Source: Calcarisporiella thermophila CBS 279.70 (taxonomy: Eukaryota; Calcarisporiellomycota). Taken from it: a stretch of DNA of 64,000 bases. A program made the position numbers and the translations under genes. This document shows positions 14,001 through 24,814 of this stretch, one piece after another. The stretch is from contig NW_027192216.1 of the NCBI RefSeq assembly GCF_041956535.1, positions 186,757 through 250,756 of the forward strand, in the 5' to 3' direction. Below the pieces are notes generated by a model. That model worked only from the letters and a program-made list of their open reading frames with translations, ran no database searches and was not told the DNA's origin. The first letter of the stretch is position 1. Each line of letters opens with the position of its first letter.

Positions 14001-17000
14001 CCATGGTATGGGAGTACGGCGCATCAATTCGATCACTACGTCTAGGCGAATCTCAAAACTACGTATATACTTAAGTATAGCCAAAACACGCGCTTCCCAT
14101 GGTGCTTAAAAAACGGAGGCTTTGAGCAAATTCAATCTAAATTAATATTTTTGATGATAATTTTTACCATTAAATAGGGTGGACCCGATTTTAGCTAGTA
14201 AATTGAATACAAGATATTTAGGGTATTGATCGAAATAAAGACAGAGGGCTCATAAGACTCATACCTGCACCATCCATTACTTCAATACAATACTCCATTA
14301 ATAATTCATCATGCGGCAATCCATTCTTCTCGGTATAAGGAGCAAAGTTTTTCTCAATCGCCTCCGGTATTACTTCAGGTGCAGCAATGCGATCCACTAA
14401 TTCAATTGCTACATAGAGGGAATATTAATAAAGCTAATTTTAAAGTAAAAAGAAGTGAAGTCTAACCAATCTGGCTTGGGGAAGACTGGCAATATTCGGC
14501 CAAAGTAACCTTCAGATCGTGGGCATCCTATGAATATAGCGCAGGGATTGGTCCGTTAAAGCACATATGCATTGCAAAGAGAAGGAACACGATACCAACC
14601 CACAAATATACAAGATCTTCCAACTGACGCGCAAGTTTTGTCGGCTTCTCGACATTCCCGCTATCCCGTGTCGTGGTTTGGAAAGACGAGTACGACGCGG
14701 TTTGTGCTAGTAATATCGTATTATCAACGTATCTTGAAGGTGTGGCGATTGCAAAAAGATCATTGAAGGTCGATTGTATTTCATCGGCGCCGTTTGTCGC
14801 TGAGTTCGCCATCTCATTCATGCTATTTACATCCAGCAATCGTATCACCTCCAAAGCATCATGTGGTTGTCTCTGCCGGCTCTCCATCATTCGGGCGCGC
14901 TGCTCAATCCACTCATTAACGCTTGCTCTGTCTTCTGTCTTTCGAACATGAGGCAAAACCTCATTCTTCAACCAGGGCGCAAATTCCTCCACAGAGGTAG
15001 AAGCTGGTATCTCGGTCAAAATTTCACGCACATGTTTCATCAGATCGGCATCGAGGAAATGACGCCGCCAAGCAACTATCGCCAGCTTTGGTTTGCCGAT
15101 ACCAAAGAGCCGACGTAGAACCTTGACCATATCACACGTGCGGAAACGCTGCCACGCGTTGCCGTCAAAATAATCATGCATTTTGGCTTCGATGGTACAT
15201 GCATCCTCCCAATCTTTCCCTTCATAGCTGACATCCTCTTTTCTCTCGCCTATGATCTCCATCGAATCGGACAACGGAACTGCACTACCTTCCTCAGAGA
15301 GTGCAAATCGGATCAATTGATAGGTGCCTAAACGGCGTATTGCAGAGTGTACTTGAAGCGAGGATATCGAGCTATTTTCGGATTTACGGTCATTTGCGGC
15401 CTGGACAATTGAGCGTGCATGGGAAAGAAGGCGAGAGGTTTCAGAGTAGGAAGGCAACACCGCCTTCAAACAAATATCGACAATAAATGCATCGTCCTAA
15501 TAATGAATTAGTTGCATTATCATTAACCTCATTAACCGAATTGGTTTTCTTGTGAATAAAAAATATACCTTTATCTTTGCGATATCCTCCATGAGCATTT
15601 CAACTCTTTCGTTGAATTTATCATCCCTCCCAGCAGAAGCTATATTTGCAAGAGTGTCGGAAAGTCTGCTTTTGAGGACAAGCTGTATAACAAGTAATGC
15701 AAAATTAAGTTTCGAAAGGATGAAGATAGCAAAGCCAGCATGTCCATTTAATACCTGCTCGTCAAGCCCAAACTGTTTGCTGAACAATAGAGCTGCATCA
15801 TAATGTCCCTTGCGCAAGAGTTGTTGGAATCGTGTCAGTGGCACGGCTTCCGAAAGGGCTTTTACATAGAGGGTAGATAAACTAACGTCAAGTACAAAAT
15901 TGATTATATTAGTGTTGTGACGAATAGAATGGCTGTTGCTAGTATATTTATATAGTACCTGTCGGAAGTTTCGTCAGATATCCCTTCGACAAAATACATT
16001 GTGTCAGTGAAATCCTAGATACATCAAGAGAATGAACAGTTGATTCCCAATTGAGATCAGATGAAAAAAAAAGACGCTACCTCTAGTCCCTTTAGCCTTT
16101 TTACTAACCAGCAGTTGTTTAGTACCGGTACTTTGTGTTGAATCTTAAAATCTGGCAGAGAAATCACTTCCACAAAACGCTTCGTCTCCTCATCCTCTTG
16201 ACGAGGCCTGGTAAGCACAGCAATCGAAAAACGAAGATCACGTCTGCTGCTCAATCGATCCACATTTGCAGATGGAATAATGGAAAAGTCACTTATGGTT
16301 GTGTTAGTGTGTCGCTGCAGCATTATCATGCTATTAACATCATAGAAAACAAAATTAGGATAAAACGGTTTTTCTAGTTGATATTTTATGAGTTTGGTCG
16401 TACCTCTTTCGATCCCACAATGATAGACTTCCACTTTCATCTAACACGACCATAAGCTTTCCGTGTCGTGTAACCTGTATTTGAACCACCCCCACTCCTT
16501 GCAGCAGCCGTCCTATTTGGGTTTCAAGATAGGTTCTGGGAAAGAATTCCCCTTCGGTTGGATGCTCTCTTCGCCAGGAACAGAGGGAAGCATTACCTAC
16601 ATTGCGTTTGAGATTAATCAATCCAACAGAAGCTCGGGTCAATTAACAAGCTATAATAATTACCTTTCCCACCAGTAATAAGACACGAGGAATGACTCTC
16701 AAATACGACAAGTATATCATTGACAGCTATCTGATGTGGGGAGGAATCTGTATGACCCAGATCAATGCGTTCCATTGCGATCGAAGATTTGGCCTAATCA
16801 AATGGGCAAAATGATAATGTAACACTCAGCCTCTAAGTGAAAATATTGCTCTATTCCTACTCACCTCCAACCCGAGTGCGGCGTTCTGCGTGGCCACTGC
16901 TTCTGAGAGCTTTTTTATTTGTATATTTGAAAATCGGTAGAGCAGCTTATTCTGCAGTACAACCAATAGCTCCTCTGTCTCACTACTACTAAATTGGCAA

Positions 17001-17708
17001 ACGTGGAATAAATATCCTTCCATGGCCTCTGAATCGACCAAAAAATAACACGCATATACATACTCAGGGCTTGAGGCAAACGTTAATGAATAGAACATTC
17101 GCCCCGATTCCCTCTCCATGTCCCTCTGAAAGACCTCTTGTGAAAATACTATAGTACGCGACATAACGTGAATAAAGTGAATTGTGCCTAAGCTATCCCC
17201 TACAACCAGAAAGCTAGAATCTCGATTGAATGCTATTCGCTCCGGTTCACAGTCTATGAATTCGGAAGTTTAGGAGCTGAGAACAAAGGGTTTAGTGTGA
17301 GAAGGTGAAATAATTACCTAGATTAATGGTTGCTTGATGTTCTGTACAATCGGCATTAAGCAGGTGTATCTCTTTCGATACAGACAGACAGAACCCGCCT
17401 GGTGATGCGACAGCATCACAAACCACCTTCAATTAAACGCGTTATATCAACCCAATCACAATTCTATTACAATACGTAAAGCAAATAAATATAGTTACAT
17501 TTTCTGTCTCCAAGTCATCATCCCTTGTGAATGTGGATACAGTCTCGATCTTATAAATTGAAGCGATGGTATCCTCGCGTGAATCGCGTCTTCGTATCAA
17601 CTCTTCTTCAACACGCGTATCGAGCCGAATGGTTTCCTCTTGGCCAATTAGATTAACCCTCCAAGTAGGGGGTGAATGCTGAGATTGGAATGGGTCTTCC
17701 TCCTCCAT
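8059..17708 (-). CDS. Rod / KNTC1, kinetochore-associated protein of the RZZ complex
   Basis: Rod is the large scaffold of the Rod-Zw10-Zwilch complex, which recruits Mad1/Mad2 and dynein to unattached kinetochores. The gene has many short exons across 9.6 kb. It starts at 17708 (MEEEDPFQSQHSP; the upstream GTG is not used) and ends VVPPPLERESS at 8059. The N-terminal third looks like a beta-propeller; the rest is helical-repeat. Several exons align with my memory of human KNTC1, notably PIPWSDDVEATIQDML with the following MRLKRMLLKYSIR (13.8-14.1 kb), FAPWLKNEVLPHVRKTE (about 15.0 kb), LADFEELEIPLSLKEF with LARSLWVKHNQEP (about 9.3 kb), and QFGLDEQVL (about 15.8 kb). Coding islands continue in order through the span with no visible break, though I did not verify each junction. 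It is divergent from the neighbouring reductase gene, with 155 bp between start codons. Confidence 0.85.
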
Positions 17709-17863
17709 CACGGCATATAGATGTTATGGATTAGCGGATGGCAATAGGAATTAGGTGTCAAACTTCGCGTGAGTTAGTATATTTATTTTAGATTGGCACG
17801 CGTTTCGATTTTTCCTGAGTTTGTGACGTCTCAATTTATAGAGTATTTCCATATTCTAATTTC
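17709..17863. promoter_or_regulatory. compact bidirectional promoter (Rod / 5-alpha-reductase-like)
   Basis: Only 155 bp separate the two divergent start codons. A CRE-like TGACGTC occurs at 17824-17830. The functional role is inferred. Confidence 0.45.
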
Positions 17864-18742
17864 ATGGTCCTGAGTCAGCTGTCATTACAGACTCAACCAC
17901 CTAGCAAGATGGAAGATGTCATCTTTAATGTCATCCTTTGGTGCTATGCAGCCGTGATTCCGCTGTTATTCATTGCCCTCTTCTTTATTAATGCGCCCTA
18001 CGGTAACACTATTGTTTTTGTCCCGTATTCGGCCATTCACCCTAATTTAACCTTAGGCCGCTTCTCCTGCGGATCAACGGTCAACGGTCGCGTTGGCTGG
18101 TTCCTGATAGAAATTACTTCACCTGTGGTGTTTCTTCTTTCTCTACGCCTCCGAAATTCATCCCTACTCACCGCGCCCAAACTTTTCCTTTCTGCACTCT
18201 GGCTTGGCCACTACTTCAATCGTGCCGTTGTCTACACAATACGTGCTCCCTCTCTCTCACCGATGCATTATATAGTTATCTTGTCCGGAATCGGATACAA
18301 TGTACTAAACGGATATACAAACGGTCGATGGATCGGCTTGTACAGCTCTTATGGAGAAGACTTCTTTGGTTTGAGATGCCTGGTTGGCTTTATTCTATTT
18401 GCTGCCGGTATGGCGCTGAATATCCATCACGACAACATTCTCTTCGGCCTTCGACGGAAAAAGGAGAAAGTCGAAGAGAATTCTGGTCGCCACCGCAAAC
18501 GATACTTTATACCCTACGGTGGACTCTTCAGATATGTCAGCTGTCCGTCCTACTTCTGTGAGAGCATCGAGTGGATTGGGTTTGCCGTGGCTGCCTGGTA
18601 TTCTCCTCCCGCGCTTTTATTTGCTGCGTCCACACCTGCAAATCTTCTGCCGCGAGCACTACGGACCCATGCTTGGTACCGGCGCACCTTTGGCGATAAG
18701 TACCCAAGCGATAGAAGAGCTTTTGTGCCCTTTCTTATTTGA
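17864..18742 (+). CDS. 3-oxo-5-alpha-steroid 4-dehydrogenase family protein (SRD5A/DET2-like)
   Basis: The family reduces the 4,5 double bond of 3-oxo-steroids with NADPH in the ER membrane. The single-exon protein has 292 residues, or 277 if the second ATG at 17909 (MEDVIFNVILWCY) is used; the latter fits the family better. About six hydrophobic segments are visible. The family signatures are RVGWFLIE near the N-terminus, LGHYFNRAVVYTIRAPSLSP in the middle, a NILFGLRR loop, IPYGGLFRYVSCPSYFCESI, the conserved C-terminal cofactor region, and the ending HAWYRRTFGDKYPSDRRAF. These conserved positions are all intact. Substrate in this fungus is unknown; a sterol-related role is plausible. It converges on mL49. 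Confidence 0.88.
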   Translation: MVLSQLSLQTQPPSKMEDVIFNVILWCYAAVIPLLFIALFFINAPYGNTIVFVPYSAIHPNLTLGRFSCGSTVNGRVGWFLIEITSPVVFLLSLRLRNSSLLTAPKLFLSALWLGHYFNRAVVYTIRAPSLSPMHYIVILSGIGYNVLNGYTNGRWIGLYSSYGEDFFGLRCLVGFILFAAGMALNIHHDNILFGLRRKKEKVEENSGRHRKRYFIPYGGLFRYVSCPSYFCESIEWIGFAVAAWYSPPALLFAASTPANLLPRALRTHAWYRRTFGDKYPSDRRAFVPFLI

Positions 18743-18917
18743 GCAATTTCTATACTTGACATTTCCAATTCCCAATCTTATTCCCTACACTTTCCATTGT
18801 GCTAGATTTTGTGTCATGTTTTACCCTTGTTGCAATGCAAGTCGTCATTTTTAGATGTGGATCATTGAATAAAATAGTAGTGTATATATTTTATTACATG
18901 GAAATAGCGTATAGAAC

Positions 18918-19332
18918 TCAAAACCCCCTCTGTGTCAACCATTCTCTTACTTCTCTTACATAGTTTCCTTTTACTACCACATGGCCGGTCGTCTTGTTAA
19001 CATTGACAGTGGTGGGAAGATCCTTAGCGAGATCCTCGCATAATCTCTAAACATAATCCCAACCTACTTAATAATCGAATTATCAATACGAAAAGAAAGA
19101 CTGCACCACTTACCCCAACATCGCCTTCAATCTTCCGGATAAGTGTTAGCACGCGCATGCCGCCATTTCGATAATCAGTGTAAACTGGTAGAGATTTGGA
19201 ACGGGTACGCTCGACAAAATAAGGATAAGATCTAACAGCTTGGGCGGTGGTTTCTGTTGGAGAGGGAGCGGTTGTAATGGATGTATAAGATCGTGTCAAG
19301 ATGCGCGGTGATAGATGCCTTAGAAAACTCAT
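18918..19332 (-). CDS. IMG2: mitochondrial large-subunit ribosomal protein mL49 (IMG2 family)
   Basis: This is a component of the mitochondrial 54S ribosomal subunit. Two exons, 19114-19332 and 18918-19046, join in phase 0. The N-terminus [18 protein letters not shown] is Arg/Ser-rich and looks like a mitochondrial targeting sequence. The family core follows: [19 protein letters not shown], then [14 protein letters not shown], and after the intron [28 protein letters not shown] and the ending WLTQRGF. The predicted protein has 115 residues, usual for fungal mL49. Confidence 0.92.
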
Positions 19333-19760
19333 GTTGATCTAGTGTAGGAATTTCTAGTTTGCAAATAAGATATTTGTTTTCAATTTTGAGTCTTCTCCGT
19401 TGCCGAAGTGACTTCTACCAAGCCACATATTTCGAATTATAAAGCGGTATTTATTGCCATGCTCATCGAAACTTCAACTGTTGTAGAAAGGCAAAAAGTA
19501 TATAAAGGGCTTTAATTAAAGAAAGAAAGAAAGATTGATGAATGCCTGATATAGTGTGAGTATAAAGTGAAAATACTATGTGGTGAAGTTTGAAAAAAAA
19601 AAAAATTACATCAGAAAACTATATAAAAAAAAAGATCAATGAAATCAAATCATTAGAGCAAAAATGCACTTAGTATTGAATTTTATGTTATATATTTTAG
19701 CTATCAAGGTATAAAGTCCAAGTGAAAAATAAAATATCTGTACTTAATAGGGGTGTATAT
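19333..19760. other. intergenic, mL49 5' flank
   Basis: A/T-rich with short GAAA and poly(A) runs near 19515-19640. No gene was seen. Confidence 0.45.
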
Positions 19761-21696
19761 TTACGATCGCCAGTGCGGACGTTGTTCACTGTAATAGGAT
19801 CCGCGTCGGTAATCCGTATCATACTCCGGGTGCCTTGAATCCTCCCACTCAGCAGCTCCGTCCCTCCTCACCTCGTGCAGCTCAGTTTGCTCTTCTTCGG
19901 GCACATAGGGTTCATAAGCGGAATTCCAACGATCATCGTAGCCCACTCGCACCTGCTCAGATGATTGCCGGTCATTCCACCCACCCTCACGATAGTCTTC
20001 CCTGGAGCTTCGTGTCGATTTAAAGTCGGGGGCAATCGTGCTTGCGTGGCCAGCGGTAAGGCCCATCCTCATTTGTTCATACATTGCAGGTGACATAGGC
20101 GCGGCCGAATTCTCTGTGCGCTGAGTACCAACCTCGCTTAAATCCATATGGCTTGTATTTTCAAGTAATGCGGCCTTGCCAGGGGACATTGGTGCAGCTC
20201 TTGACTCAGGATCATACTGAGAGTAGCTGGGGCTAGTGTTTTCAAACGGCACAGACAAGAATTCATCGTCCTTCTTGGGCTTCTTCCGGCGAATGAAGAG
20301 AAAAGCAAGCGCACCAATCGCAGCCAGCCCAACAATGCCGCCAATAATTCCACCAACCAAGGCGCCCGTAGGAGTTCTGCCAGAGGCATTAGGGCTGGCA
20401 TTTCCATTCAAAGAGCCTGAGGAACTCGAGCCAGAAGAAGGAGGTGGGGCAGTCTGAGCGGTGGAGGTATATTCCAGGTGGTCGGGCGAGTATTGGGGCA
20501 TCCAAGTCCAACTGGTGGAGTCCAGCGCGATGACATGCCCATCATAAGCTCCTCCCTGCAAATATCCGAAAGCACACACCATCCGCGTACCAGCCATGGT
20601 GCATGTGTGATCATAGCGACCAGCTGGTGCGGTGCCTTGCACTGTGGGTCTGGACCAGACCGGAGGATTGGCCGTAGTGTCAAGAACCGCGATATCGCCC
20701 ATAGAGGTATTATAATCAGAATCGGTCCCTCCAAAGAGGATCAGTTTCCCGTCCTTGGTTGCGACGGTAGTGTGTTGTCGACGAGGTGCAGGCACGTCAC
20801 CGCCAGCAGTCTATATTCAAGAAAACAGCTGGTAAATCTACAGGCCCAAGCTCTCTCCCCTAATTTCGATCCAATGGACCCGACACTTACCAACAAAGTC
20901 CAAGAGTTCGTCTGTGTATCATACACAGCAACTTGATCCATTCCCACCATTCCCTGAGCATCACGTCCCCCCAGAATATATATCTTCTCTCCCACCATGG
21001 TCAGAGTGTGATGATATCTTGCAGATGGTGCCGTCCCCTGGGCAGTTATCTCCACAAAGCCATTGTTTTTCCCGCTTGTGTCCAATGCCAGTACATTTCC
21101 GGAGACTGGCGTCTCTGGACTTTGAGCATTTTCGCCGCCCCACATAAATAGTTTTCCATCGGTGAGCCTGGTCACCAGATTATGACCTTGGCGTGGAGGC
21201 TGGGGCAAAGAGATGCTAGGGGTAAACCATTGTTTAGCGGCAGTATCATACGTGTGCAAGCGATTAGTCTGTTCATCCTGCACACCCCCGTATAAATAAA
21301 GCGCCTTGTTCTGCGCACCCCCAATCGCAAATCCAGGGTAGACGACACGTGGCCCATCGGAGATGGTCAAATTCTCATAAGGGAGATCGGAAGATTGGAG
21401 GGAGATGGTATTGGAAAGATCCAGCGCTAAAAGCTCGTTGATGCGGCTATTATTATCTTCAACCAATTTGCCGCCGTAGAAGTAAAGTCTTTTAATTGAA
21501 AACAATTTCCAAAGAGCTTGTAAGAATGGGCGTGTCAACACGAACTTGAATGGGTTTGGATAAGCCTCATCCGCTATGGATCGCTAGACCCTGCTACTTA
21601 CTTATTATCCATGAGAGCCGCCCCATGACCCCGCCTTGGTGTGGCGGTCAGGGCATTAGCCAGTGTCAATGCACTTAGGAAAAGAATGGGCTTCAT
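19761..21696 (-). CDS. secreted/plasma-membrane Kelch-repeat protein with one transmembrane helix
   Basis: Exon 1 (about 21615-21696) encodes a signal peptide, MKPILFLSALTLANALT, joined in phase to KLYFYGGK. The body carries five to six Kelch blades (LYFYGGK, LYLYGGVQD, LFMWGGE, IYILGGRD, LILFGGTDSD) forming a galactose-oxidase-type propeller. Then come a Ser/Pro-rich linker, a single Gly/Ala-rich transmembrane helix (GALVGGIIGGIVGLAAIG) with an RRKKPKK stop-transfer, and a cytoplasmic tail of about 150 residues rich in Ser, Arg, Glu and Tyr. This architecture is common in early-diverging fungi; ligand and function are unknown. An intron at about 20819-20893 separates LLV-type blade sequence from TAGGDVPAPRRQH. 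Confidence 0.85.
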
Positions 21697-23298
21697 AACT
21701 CTTCTAAGCAGGCATGAATCTCAAGAAGAGAATCCACGGTGAAAATAGCAAAAGAGGGACAGAGAGGGCACTAGTCTAAAAATAAAAAATCGAAAATAAA
21801 GTTTCCTATACGTTTATTAGCTGTTGATGGGAGAGGCGTGAAACTAAGCAAATTCAAGCGAGCGGCCTATGCCCTTTCATCCTGCACTCTAAATTTAACA
21901 AAAGCTCCAGGGGCAAGAATTCAGGAAAAAGCCGAGACAAAGATATTAATAGAAAGACAACCTCTATGAGGATCTCGATTAAGGCACGACTATGTATTTC
22001 TTTTTCTGGCTCTTCGTGGCGGCCTCTTCCATCATGGGAGATGGGTCCACTACCAAGTTGGAAATAGGGTGGCACTTGGGTATGGCGAGTAGAACCTCGA
22101 CCTATCGCTCATCCTCCTCTTGTTTAGCTCCTCCATTTCTTCTAGACAACGCCCCGAGTCAGCATGCGTTGGTAATCATATCCACGGACTTCTAGCCAGT
22201 GTTTCAACTGGGCATTATTTCCAAGGCCCGTCCTTGCGAACGAAGCAGTTCAACTGCGGGTGAAAGGGAGGGGGGGGGGTGGAGCAAGTATGAGTTGAGA
22301 TCAATAGATAACAGCTGAGTACGAGTGGTGAAACAACATAGGCTGGCAAAGGGGGGGGAGACGAGGAATTGGAAACTGAGAAAAAAAGCAAATGAACTTG
22401 TATGGTTTAATGTTAAGTTCTGTTGACCCGTCACGTTCTATGGTTCTATAGTGAGAGTTAAATGTCGGTAGGAAATACGAAAATTGGAAAAAAAATGGTT
22501 GGAGCTTAGCAAGATTGGTCGGCGCTAATTGGAGGTATTTCATCCCTCTCCGACAGAAGCCAAGCATCGTCCATGACTTAATTTATCTGCGACATTAGGA
22601 AAACTAAAATTTGTTTGTAATGTCTTTGGCATTGCCATAACAACAGATCCGCCCACACTGACCTTGTCAACCAAGGTGACTATGCTTGCACGTGTCAGCT
22701 CTTTTTTTAATTCATCTTGTTTCCAGGTCAATCCCCATTACTAATATCTTAGTGTAAGAAACCGGAAAACAGAACAACAGAAACATTTTACTAATGACAT
22801 AAATAGAAGTGTAGAAAAATAGAAAAACTAAAACACAGAATTTACTTGTCGCCACACAATGCAACTCAATTAGGCGCCCTTGTGGCTGCCCAATGACCAT
22901 CACGCTTTATTGTGGCTCGACTCTGTTCCGTGGGTGGTTGTGTTCTGATGGGAAATTTTAAACTTTGCTCTAGAAGCAGAGCTAGGAGCAGGGAGTTAAG
23001 GGACTTGGTTAAAGAGAGGGAGGAATGGGGGTGCCGGTGCCCCTCCTTGCAAAATGCTTGGGACTCATCGCAATAGCCGTTATGTAAACAGTAAAAAAAA
23101 AGAAACATGTAGATAAAGATAGGAAGGAAAAAGAGAAACCTTGGAAGGTCATCAGTGGTTTGAATCGTGAGGTTTCACAGGGGAGTTATTTTTGGCGATA
23201 CATCATACGTATATTTGTTCAAGAAAAACTTTATTAGAAAAAAAAACATTAAAAATCTAAAATTAAATCTAAACGAATTTTCTTCCAGCCGAAAGAGA
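21697..23298. other. long gene-free region upstream of the CRZ1-like gene
   Basis: About 1.6 kb without a convincing exon on either strand. It contains G-rich runs near 22268-22280 and 22351-22359. It probably holds the promoters of the divergent Kelch and zinc-finger genes. Confidence 0.45.
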
Positions 23299-23307
23299 TA
23301 TATAAAG
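23299..23307 (+). promoter_or_regulatory. TATA box of the CRZ1-like gene
   Basis: TATATAAAG, 100 bp before the ATG, in a position matching the TATA boxes of the two subtilase genes. Confidence 0.6.
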
Positions 23308-23406
23308 CAGACTCCCCCCTACCGACTCCCCGCCTCCAGTCTTCCTACTCTATTTTCACTGAAAAAAAAAAGGCTTCCTTGTGTCGTATTTGATAAATAA
23401 ACATCA

Positions 23407-24285
23407 ATGGAAGACAGCCTTGATCCCACAGCAGCATTCCATTTCTACTCGATGCTTTCCCCCTCGGATAGTAGTGCAGGCTCTGTTTCTGAGTTCGACA
23501 TGAACGAATACCTTTCGCCATTCCAGCATCCCTCGGATGGTTTCTCGCCATCACTACTACTACTTGAGAGCGATGGTGAGTGCGCAAGCCTTACCAACAC
23601 CTCCATCTCTACCCCCATGGACGAGTCCTCCGAATTAATGTCGAAGCTGCTCACGGCCGACGCGTCGCTCTTCTTTGAAGGACTCAAGGAGCTCGAGCGA
23701 TTCGCACAGTTGCCTGCGGAGTCGCAGCCACAGCCACAGCCGCAGCCATTCCAGCTCCAACCGCACCCCGCCTCCTCCGTCAAATTGGAAGAGTTTTCCC
23801 CGCCCCTGAACGTGGCCGACGTCTGCTCGCCACAACAGCTGCAGACCCCAGCCTACTTGGCCGCCACCACTCCGCCGCAAACACCTCTCCCCTCCGAATG
23901 GAATTATGCGCTTGGCTTTTCCCCTTCACCCTCCTCCTTCACCCTCTCTCCGTACCCCTCCTCCTATCCACAAGAGAAGCCCTCTCGCCGGCGCCGCATG
24001 CCCGGCCACTTCGCATGTCCCCACCCCAATTGCCCGAAAACCTTCACACGCCCCTATAACCTAAAATCCCACATGCGAACCCACACCAGCGAGCGGCCCT
24101 TCGTTTGTGGCCATTGCCCAAAGGCGTTTGCGCGCCAGCATGATCGGGACCGCCACGAGAAACTCCATTCGGGAGTGAAGCCCTTCGTATGCCCCCACTG
24201 TGGAAAAGCCTTTGTACGGCAAGATGCACTTGGTCGACATTTGAAAGTAGAGAGTAGCCCATGCAAAGGCACTATACATCAGTAG
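23407..24285 (+). CDS. CRZ1-like C2H2 zinc-finger transcription factor
   Basis: The single-exon protein has 292 residues. The first ~190 are Ser/Pro/Gln-rich with acidic patches (a likely activation region, including a PQ repeat around residue 103). The C-terminus has three consecutive C2H2 fingers: FACPHPNCPKTFTRPYNLKSH, FVCGHCPKAFARQHDRDRH and FVCPHCGKAFVRQDALGRH. The recognition-helix wording (RPYNLKSHMRTHT, RQHDRDRHEKLHSG, DALGRHLKVES) is that of CRZ1, the calcineurin-responsive factor for calcium and cell-wall stress. No clear PxIxIT calcineurin-docking motif was found, so regulation by calcineurin is only by analogy. The third finger lacks the long insertion seen in some yeast homologues. 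Confidence 0.85.
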   Translation: MEDSLDPTAAFHFYSMLSPSDSSAGSVSEFDMNEYLSPFQHPSDGFSPSLLLLESDGECASLTNTSISTPMDESSELMSKLLTADASLFFEGLKELERFAQLPAESQPQPQPQPFQLQPHPASSVKLEEFSPPLNVADVCSPQQLQTPAYLAATTPPQTPLPSEWNYALGFSPSPSSFTLSPYPSSYPQEKPSRRRRMPGHFACPHPNCPKTFTRPYNLKSHMRTHTSERPFVCGHCPKAFARQHDRDRHEKLHSGVKPFVCPHCGKAFVRQDALGRHLKVESSPCKGTIHQ

Positions 24286-24344
24286 CATCCTTCCTAGTTA
24301 TCCACTCTTGATACAAGTTTATCTGCTCCCCTTCCACGCAATTC

Positions 24345-24397
24345 CCCTCCTCCTCCTCCTCCTCCTCCTTCTCCTTCTTCTTCTTCTTCTTCTCCAC
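24345..24397 (+). repeat. polypyrimidine triplet microsatellite (CCT)n-(CTT)n
   Basis: A run of CCT triplets passes into CTT triplets in the 3' flank of the zinc-finger gene. Perfect strand asymmetry makes it a candidate for triplex DNA. The surrounding 24286-24814 has no other gene. Confidence 0.8.
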
Positions 24398-24814
24398 TTC
24401 TCCCCTTCTCCTCCAAATTTCTGTTGTACATAGGCACATATACATGCACCACTTTTTTTTTTATTACTACGTTTATATTCATGTTTGTTTATTTCGCTTA
24501 TTTCGCTCCAATCCTGTTCCACTGCCATTTTATATTATTTTTTTGTTTGCCTTGCTTGCACCATTTCGTTGTAAATATTATATTTCAATATACATAAGAA
24601 TGCGAGAAAATAAGAGCAGGTTCCTAAGATTCATTCCAATCTCGCCCAAATCCAAGTTTAGTATTGATTGAAAGTTTTCATTTTGGAAGCAAAAACAAAC
24701 ACACTCGAAAATAAATAGGATTACAAATACACACAGTCCTTGTAGTGAGATATAAATAGAAATGGCCTCCTCGGCCTTGGAGAGGGAGAGTTAGGGGGCG
24801 TCTGCCTCCATGCT

